From NCBI GenBank assembly GCA_964627855.1, contig CAZVLE010000126.1, forward strand, positions 1 through 11,306: a DNA stretch of 11,306 nt. Reading direction: 5' to 3'. Origin of the DNA: CAZVLE01 sp964627855. Lineage in GTDB: Bacteria > Bacillota > Dethiobacteria > DTU022. This document shows, piece after piece, positions 6,754-11,306 of this stretch (position 1 is the first letter of the stretch; the number at the start of each line of letters is the position of its first letter). Below the pieces are notes generated by a model. It saw only the letters and a program-made list of their open reading frames with translations. It was not told the origin of the DNA and searched no databases. The translations under genes were made by a program, and so were the position numbers.

Positions 6754-8277
6754 TTACTGAAAGAGTTTGCCAATCTGAGGATCGGGTTCTAGGCCCAGTT
6801 CGTCGCTCAAACGGCTACGGTGATGATTGTAGCGGCGGAAAGCAAGGCCTTTTTTGCCGGCCTGCAGATAATAACTAATCAAGCTATACAGAAGCCGGTC
6901 TTCATACACTTCGAGCAGAGGCACTTTTTCGAGTGTCTCGGCAGCCAGGCCATATTGTTCCCGGCAGGCATAGATTTCGGCCAGTTCAATGAGCATTGCC
7001 ACCAGCAGCGTCGCCAGGCGTTCCCGCTCTGTGCTGATCCAGTCATGGTAGGAGTATTCTTCGAGATACTTGCCCCGGTAGAGTGCGAGGGCATTTTCAA
7101 AAGCATAGGCAGCTTCACTATCCCTGTTATCCAGGTAATTGCTGCGGCCTTTGTTGACAGCAAATGCAAAGTCATCGGCATCGCAGCTGTAACAGCCTTC
7201 GGTCAGCCAGCAGTGCCCACTCCGGTAGGAAACAGGTTCCGTCCCTACCACCTGGCGAATCGTATAGAGGCATGAACTGAAATTATTGATCGCTTTATCA
7301 GAGGCCATCCCGGGCCAGAAATGCTCAACCATTACATCGATCTCATTTTTCTTGCGACGATTGGTTAAAAGGTAGAGGAAAACCAGCTTGGCCTTGGGAT
7401 TTCTCCAGTCGCTTTCCTCGATGACCTTATTGTCGGCCCTGATTTGCAGCGGGCCGAGAGCTGATATCTGCAAAACCGGCTTGACGCCGACCCTCCGGTC
7501 GAGGCGATCAAGCAATTCATTAACCACTGCAGGCGGTTTTATGCCGTTTTCAAGCACCCAATCGAAGGACGGCCCGAGGTAATCGCCATCCGGCCTGCTG
7601 AAGGGGAAAATAACGCTCTCTTCAATAATGGTGAAAGCTTCATTAATCAGCTCTGCCGGTTCAAAGCTCTGGTCTGGCGCAGTTTTTTCAATGTCGGTCC
7701 TTAATAGCGCGCCGGCCAGGAAAAGATCTATCCTGGCCAGGTCGGCGGTAAAAGCTTTTTGCTGAAAAATTGAACGAGCCCGGACGAATGAAATAACGGC
7801 CTCCTCAAACTGACCATCTTCGAGAGCAACAATACCGCTGTAAAGGTCTTTCAAGCCCTCCAGGCGCTCCGGTTCCAGTTCGGAAATAATTAAATCTCTG
7901 TCTGCGCAGCGAAAAACTTCCACAGCGGTAATAACCGCTTCCAGAAGTTTTTCCCCGGGGCAGGGTTTGGTCAGGTAAAAATAGACGTTGCCCCTGTTGA
8001 CCGCATCAGCCGCCACCTGTAGATCACCCTTGCCGGTCAGCATAATCCTCACCGTGGCCGGTACCGACTGACGAGCCCGACTCAAAAATTCAATACCATC
8101 AGTTTCCGGCATAACATAATCAACCACGACAGCTGCATAGGTGTCGTTATTATTCAGCAGGCGCAACCCGTCTTCGGGCGATGCTGCAGTATGGACGTTG
8201 AAGTAACTACTGAGGACCCTGCGGTAACCGGCTAATACCAGGGGTTCATCGTCAACCATCAAGATGTTATAAGCCAT
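6754..8277 (-). CDS. Response regulator with REC, winged-helix and BTAD (SARP-type) output
   Basis: 507 residues from the ATG at 8277. The receiver domain is at about 3-120, with acidic pair D9-D10, phospho-acceptor D53 in VVVDYVMPETDG, T81 and K104 (LTKP). Residues about 125-265 are mainly helical, with a TPR-like stretch around 140-195, and hold no domain I can name. Residues about 268-360 look like an OmpR/SARP winged helix (ISALGPLQI strand, KAKLVFLYLL helix). Residues 365-505 form a bacterial transcriptional activator domain: FENALALYRGKYLEEY, then the closing SDELGLEPDPQIGKLF. Known role of such proteins: DNA-binding transcription activators controlled by phosphorylation. Kinase B, 41 bases downstream, is the obvious phosphodonor. 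A TTG seven codons upstream (8298) is also open, but the ATG has GGTGAG six bases before it and places the receiver in its normal position. Target genes are unknown. Confidence 0.92.
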   Translation of the reverse strand: MAYNILMVDDEPLVLAGYRRVLSSYFNVHTAASPEDGLRLLNNNDTYAAVVVDYVMPETDGIEFLSRARQSVPATVRIMLTGKGDLQVAADAVNRGNVYFYLTKPCPGEKLLEAVITAVEVFRCADRDLIISELEPERLEGLKDLYSGIVALEDGQFEEAVISFVRARSIFQQKAFTADLARIDLFLAGALLRTDIEKTAPDQSFEPAELINEAFTIIEESVIFPFSRPDGDYLGPSFDWVLENGIKPPAVVNELLDRLDRRVGVKPVLQISALGPLQIRADNKVIEESDWRNPKAKLVFLYLLTNRRKKNEIDVMVEHFWPGMASDKAINNFSSCLYTIRQVVGTEPVSYRSGHCWLTEGCYSCDADDFAFAVNKGRSNYLDNRDSEAAYAFENALALYRGKYLEEYSYHDWISTERERLATLLVAMLIELAEIYACREQYGLAAETLEKVPLLEVYEDRLLYSLISYYLQAGKKGLAFRRYNHHRSRLSDELGLEPDPQIGKLFQ

Positions 8278-8283
8278 AGCCCT

Positions 8284-8289
8284 CTCACC
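8284..8289 (-). promoter_or_regulatory. Ribosome binding site deciding the response-regulator start
   Basis: The - strand reads GGTGAG here, six bases before ATG at 8277; the overlapping GAGAGG (8281-8286) lies too close, at three bases. The competing TTG at 8298 has no comparable purine tract upstream. This supports the ATG and a 507-residue product. Confidence 0.55.
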
Positions 8290-8359
8290 ACCACTCAAAG
8301 TTTAGGCTACTCGCCACCCGCTAACCAGATTCAGCTGGGCTGAGTGCCGGGCAATTGTC

Positions 8360-8388
8360 AATTTAAACATAAACTTTCAACAAGTAAA
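8360..8388 (-). promoter_or_regulatory. Weak candidate promoter of the regulator-kinase operon
   Basis: In the 176-base gap before the response regulator, the - strand carries TTTACT (8383-8388) and TAAATT (8360-8365) spaced by 17 bases, each four of six to the sigma-A consensus. This is the best-spaced pair I could find. A perfect TTGACA at 8356-8361 lies nearby but has no -10 partner at 16-18 bases. The operon could also be read from the protein C gene upstream, since the gap holds no convincing terminator. Confidence 0.25.
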
Positions 8389-8453
8389 GGCCTCTTCCAT
8401 CCTTTAAGCAGGAAAACAGCCCTTCTCTTCTTAAACCATTCATTTTAAGCGGG

Positions 8454-10253
8454 TTACTCAAGATTGAACTTTTCTTCATTGAACAGCCTGATGCAGGCAT
8501 CGACCACCTCTTCATCAAAGAGGGTGCCTCTCTGTTTTAATATCTCGCCCAGGGCTTCTTCAACTCCCAGGGCCGGCCGGTAGGGGCGATGCGAAGCCAT
8601 GGCCTCAACCACATCGGCAACGCAGAGAATTTTAGCCTCAATCAGAATCTCTCCCCCTTTAAGACCAGCGGGATAGCCGCTGCCGTCAAGTTTCTCATGG
8701 TGCTGCCTGACTATAGTGGCGATCGGCCAGGGAAACTCAATTCCCTCGAGGATCTCATAACCGGTAGCAGGATGTTCCTTGATGATGCCGAATTCAAGAG
8801 CGCTCAGCTCGCCCGGTTTATTGAGAATTTCAGCTGGAATGGCAATCTTACCAATATCGTGTATTTCAGCAGCCAGCCTCAGTCCGTCGGTTTGCTCCTG
8901 CTGAAGGCCATACTCCTTAGCTATGGCAACGGCAAGCCCGGCCACCCGCTGCTGGTGCCCGGATGTATAGGGATCTCTTTTTTCGATCGCTATACCCATC
9001 GAACAGATTATGCCTTCCATTGCCTTGCGATACATCTGCAGGGTTTCTGCCTGCTTCTGCTCGGCCTCTTTACGTTCACTGATTTCCCTGCTGCATACAA
9101 TGATGCTTTCGACACGCCCTTCTGGATCGGCAATCGCACTGACATAGAGTTCCATCCACACATAATGGCCGTCTCTGTGCCTGAAACGGCAATCTGCCCT
9201 TGTTTTAGCCCGGCTTAAGCTTAATTCGGAACCTTTCAGCAGCACCTCATTTAAATCAGCGGGGTGAATAATATCAAAAAATGACTTGCCCTGCAGCTCT
9301 TCAGGATCGTAACCGAGGATAACTCTGTGAGAGGGGCTGGCATAAATTAAATTACCGTCAGGATCGATCTGATTGACCAGGTCAAGCATGTTTTCAGTCA
9401 GGAGACGCAGCGATGCTTCATTCTGACGCAGTTTTTCCTCATTTTGCCTGCGGTCGGTAATATCTATTGCGGCCACGCCGATACCCCTTTTGCCGTTGGG
9501 AAGGGTCAGGGGAAAGAGGTTTGAAAGCCAGTGCCTTTCCTCTTCACTGCCGGGCAGTGTCCCACTTACTTCTAAGTTTAATTCAGCCACCCCACTCTTG
9601 ATTACCCTCTTAAAAGATGGTTCGATCATAGCGACAAATTCAGGAACAACTTCATAGATTGTTTTACCCTTTATTTTCGCAACCGGAAGACCGATGCCGC
9701 GGGCAGCCAGCTGGTTCACTTCAAGATAGCGCATATCTTTGTCCAGAATATTTATAGCGATATTAATCTGCTCGAAAAAAGAGGTTATCTGGGTTAAGCT
9801 GTTTTTTAGACTGGCTTCGGTATTTTTAAGTTCAATGAGCTTGCTGATCTGTACAGAAACGCTATTGATAAACCTTTTTTCTTCGTCTAAAAAAAGACTG
9901 CCCTTCGCTGTTCCTTCCCTGAGGCAGCATATTTCCAGCTGCCCGTTGTTCTCATCCACTATTTCAATAGGCACGATTATGTTGGCCGGGTCCGGGAAAA
10001 AGTCTGCTGTTTGAAAATGCCGCTCATTGATAGAAATGCGGACACCGGTACTGCCAGGATCCTGGAAAGCCGCGGGTATAAGCTTTGCTGTTTCTTCAAG
10101 AATTTCTTCGAGGCTCAGGCCGGGGTTGTAAATCAGGTCTGTAAGCGTATAGAGGCAGTTTAGCTCTTTCAGCCTTTCTTCTAGCTTCTCAATATCTTCA
10201 TTTTCTGGCCCTTTGACGGCTATTGGTGCCACCATGGCTCTGTTTTCGGCCAT
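8454..10253 (-). CDS. GAF-like-PAS-PAS-HD-GYP protein, predicted cyclic-di-GMP phosphodiesterase (protein C)
   Basis: 599 residues, no membrane span. A short coil (18-32) leads into a GAF-like sensor at about 33-145, recognised only by pattern. PAS follows at about 152-268 and PAS with PAC-like end at 282-396 (CRFRHRDGHYVWMEL), then a short coil and HD-GYP at 405-593. The HD-GYP active-site set is complete: H433, H465-D466 in HDIGK with K469, H494, H518-H519, GYP at 526-528 and D547. Y429 replaces the glutamate of three-iron members, suggesting a two-metal site. Family role: cyclic-di-GMP hydrolysis. The ATG at 10253 has AAGGAG eight bases upstream (10262-10267). A second in-frame ATG is six codons later but lacks such a site. 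The HD-GYP part is about 70% identical to that of protein A, while the sensory half is unrelated beyond general PAS likeness. A perfect inverted repeat overlaps its likely promoter. Confidence 0.93.
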   Translation of the reverse strand: MAENRAMVAPIAVKGPENEDIEKLEERLKELNCLYTLTDLIYNPGLSLEEILEETAKLIPAAFQDPGSTGVRISINERHFQTADFFPDPANIIVPIEIVDENNGQLEICCLREGTAKGSLFLDEEKRFINSVSVQISKLIELKNTEASLKNSLTQITSFFEQINIAINILDKDMRYLEVNQLAARGIGLPVAKIKGKTIYEVVPEFVAMIEPSFKRVIKSGVAELNLEVSGTLPGSEEERHWLSNLFPLTLPNGKRGIGVAAIDITDRRQNEEKLRQNEASLRLLTENMLDLVNQIDPDGNLIYASPSHRVILGYDPEELQGKSFFDIIHPADLNEVLLKGSELSLSRAKTRADCRFRHRDGHYVWMELYVSAIADPEGRVESIIVCSREISERKEAEQKQAETLQMYRKAMEGIICSMGIAIEKRDPYTSGHQQRVAGLAVAIAKEYGLQQEQTDGLRLAAEIHDIGKIAIPAEILNKPGELSALEFGIIKEHPATGYEILEGIEFPWPIATIVRQHHEKLDGSGYPAGLKGGEILIEAKILCVADVVEAMASHRPYRPALGVEEALGEILKQRGTLFDEEVVDACIRLFNEEKFNLE

Positions 10254-10273
10254 TCAACCCGCTCCTTCATAAC

Positions 10274-10304
10274 TGCTATGATTTATCTACGATTAATCAT
10301 AGCA
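10274..10304. repeat. Perfect 10-base inverted repeat, candidate operator before protein C
   Basis: TGCTATGATT (10274-10283) and its exact complement AATCATAGCA (10295-10304) flank an 11-base spacer; the arm centres lie 21 bases apart, two helical turns. There is no T-run after it, and it stands between the promoter and the ribosome site of protein C, so an operator is more likely than a terminator. The right arm, read on the - strand, also contains the -10 candidate. Confidence 0.5.
10296..10304 (-). promoter_or_regulatory. Candidate extended -10 promoter for protein C
   Basis: The - strand reads TGCTATGAT, an extended -10 (TGn followed by TATGAT, five of six to TATAAT). Transcription would begin near 10289, giving a leader of about 36 bases with AAGGAG at 10262-10267. 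No good -35 is found at 16-18 bases (TTGATA occurs at a spacing of 20), which extended -10 promoters can tolerate. The element lies wholly inside one arm of the inverted repeat, so a protein bound there would block it. Confidence 0.45.
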
Positions 10305-10519
10305 TGTCATTCTCAACTATTTATCAACATAATCAAAAGAACAAACTTGGAGCAGCGTAAAACCAAGGATGCAAATCAGCGGAGATTGACACGCACTTCC
10401 ATATCAGCTGGTAGTCAGGCTTGGCAGCTTTATAACTATAAACATCTATCTTAGATTATTAAACATCGGCAGGGTAGGCGGTTTATGGTTTCAATGGCTT
10501 GTTTGCTTATATGAAAACT
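10305..10519. other. Gap between the DUF6273-type gene and the protein C promoter
   Basis: This AT-rich stretch holds no credible open reading frame on either strand. The only structure seen is a small palindrome, TTTATA-AC-TATAAA (10429-10442), and no GC-rich hairpin with a T-run marks the end of the DUF6273-type transcript. It may be the downstream leader of that gene or upstream control DNA for protein C. Confidence 0.4.
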
Positions 10520-11306
10520 TTACTTCCTGATTACAGATACCTTAATGTCAGATTTCAGATTCAAAACGGGGCGGATGCCACCTATGGTGCTGATTCTGGT
10601 ATGAATGAAACCACCGTCTTTGCGGACGCCGCGCGTATTATGATGGCCATAGTCCGAGGCGGCAGATCGTGTCCAATACCAAAAGGTTTCCCCACCTATC
10701 TTTGCTATCCTGTCTGCATTATCCGCCCTGGAAAAGTATGAAAAGACCTCGCCAACCCGGTATGTATTGTTATGCTCGCTATCGCCCAGTTCCGTGGAGG
10801 AGGGGATAAAAACCATATCGCTGGTACTGTAAGAACTGCCGTTTTTCCAATCCCGGTTCGGTAATGTGGTTGTTATTATGGCACCCCTGAAACTCTCAGA
10901 AAAAGCGTGGTAGAAGCCCTCGTCTGCATGGATGCCGTTTGAATTAAGCCATGGGCGCAGGCCGAGGGTGGCGATGGTCGAGTCATTATCACCCCAACTG
11001 CTACTGTTACCGAAATTTAAAAGACCGATCAGCTCTTCAGAGAGAAGAGTGACATGCGGCTGCAAGCCATCGTAATGGTTCTTCGCCATCACTATCCACT
11101 TAACGGCCTTAACCTCACCGTTTTCCGTGTAGTTATTACCTATCCGAAACTCCCACTCCCAGGAGGGGTCAACCACCCGGGCCCCGATGGGCAGGTCAGC
11201 TATGGGGATGGTGCCGTTTTCGTAGTCGATGGCGTAGACGGTATCGAGGGCGGCAATGATGGCAGGGTCTTCTGCCACTGCTTCTTCCTGCGGTTCAGCC
11301 TGTTCA
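10520..11306 (-). CDS. DUF6273-type protein, C-terminal part (start beyond the right edge)
   Basis: 261 residues are visible, and the frame stays open to the window edge, so the true start lies outside. The GTG at 11278 is in frame but has acidic, proline-containing codons upstream (EQAEPQEEAVAEDP), which read as a linker after another domain. From about residue 30 of the visible part, the sequence follows the DUF6273 pattern: PIADLPIGARVVDPSWEWEF, KWIVMAKNHYDG, VTLLSEELIG, LGLRPWLNSNGIHADEGFYHAF, FIPSSTELGD, FWYWTRSA and the closing GGIRPVLNLKSD. The aromatic, WTRS-rich C-lectin-like character resembles surface or extracellular proteins of Clostridia. The biochemical role of this domain is not known to me. 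It ends 266 bases before protein C, with no strong terminator seen between them. The family call is from memory of the pattern. Confidence 0.8.
   Translation of the reverse strand, partial: EQAEPQEEAVAEDPAIIAALDTVYAIDYENGTIPIADLPIGARVVDPSWEWEFRIGNNYTENGEVKAVKWIVMAKNHYDGLQPHVTLLSEELIGLLNFGNSSSWGDNDSTIATLGLRPWLNSNGIHADEGFYHAFSESFRGAIITTTLPNRDWKNGSSYSTSDMVFIPSSTELGDSEHNNTYRVGEVFSYFSRADNADRIAKIGGETFWYWTRSAASDYGHHNTRGVRKDGGFIHTRISTIGGIRPVLNLKSDIKVSVIRK

Noticed and set aside
6820..7275. 151-residue open frame on the + strand opposite the response regulator
   Set aside because: Antisense to the BTAD and winged-helix coding region, with no recognisable protein pattern.
8278..8298. Longer response regulator starting at TTG 8298
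   Set aside because: No ribosome site precedes the TTG, and the seven extra residues fall before the first strand of the receiver domain.
8356..8361. Perfect TTGACA on the - strand before the response regulator
   Set aside because: No -10-like hexamer at 16-18 bases downstream; the match is part of a small AATTGACAATT palindrome and may be chance.
8430..8449. Inverted repeat CTTAAA / TTTAAG just after the stop of protein C
   Set aside because: Six AT-rich pairs with no T-run on the - strand transcript; not a credible intrinsic terminator.
8589..9218. 209-residue open frame on the + strand opposite protein C
   Set aside because: It lies wholly antisense to conserved PAS and HD-GYP coding sequence, has no family likeness, and its openness follows from the codon use of the real gene.
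10499..10741. 80-residue + strand frame opposite the end of the DUF6273-type gene
   Set aside because: Antisense to conserved DUF6273-like sequence and without any likeness of its own.

Overview
The window suggests a Gram-positive anaerobe of the Clostridia (Peptococcaceae/Syntrophomonadaceae type). This rests on moderate base composition, strong AGGAGG-like Shine-Dalgarno sites, some GTG starts, very large soluble PAS/GAF sensor proteins, a response regulator with a SARP/BTAD output and a DUF6273-type protein. The placement is an inference from gene style; nothing in the window names the species.

Layout from left to right. (1) 41-2479, + strand: an 812-residue PAS-PAS-coil-GAF-PAS-HD-GYP protein, a predicted cyclic-di-GMP phosphodiesterase ('A'). 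(2) 2603-3188, - strand: a Phd/YefM antitoxin and ParE/RelE toxin pair with overlapping genes and a recognisable promoter/operator, convergent with A. (3) 3299-8277, - strand: a two-component pair in one likely transcript. The response regulator comes first (REC, helical linker, winged helix, BTAD), followed 41 bases later by a 1137-residue soluble histidine kinase ('B': four PAS domains, coil, GAF, PAS, HisKA, HATPase). (4) 8454-10253, - strand: a 599-residue GAF-like-PAS-PAS-HD-GYP protein ('C'), a second predicted cyclic-di-GMP phosphodiesterase. (5) 10520 to the right edge, - strand: the C-terminal part of a DUF6273-type protein whose start lies outside the window. No RNA genes, CRISPR arrays, insertion sequences or phage genes were seen, and no gap between genes exceeds 300 bases.

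How the genes work together. The locus looks like a signalling island joining phosphorelay-controlled transcription to cyclic-di-GMP breakdown. The most striking point is its mosaic design. The first ~250 residues of A (two PAS domains) align without gaps to the first ~250 of kinase B, and the last ~190 residues of A align without gaps to the HD-GYP end of C, each about 70% identical where counted. A is thus a composite of the input module of one neighbour and the output module of the other. If the shared PAS pair binds the same ligand, one cue would feed both a transcription factor (through B and its regulator) and cyclic-di-GMP turnover (through A). The signal, the regulator's targets and the role of the toxin-antitoxin pair cannot be read from the sequence.
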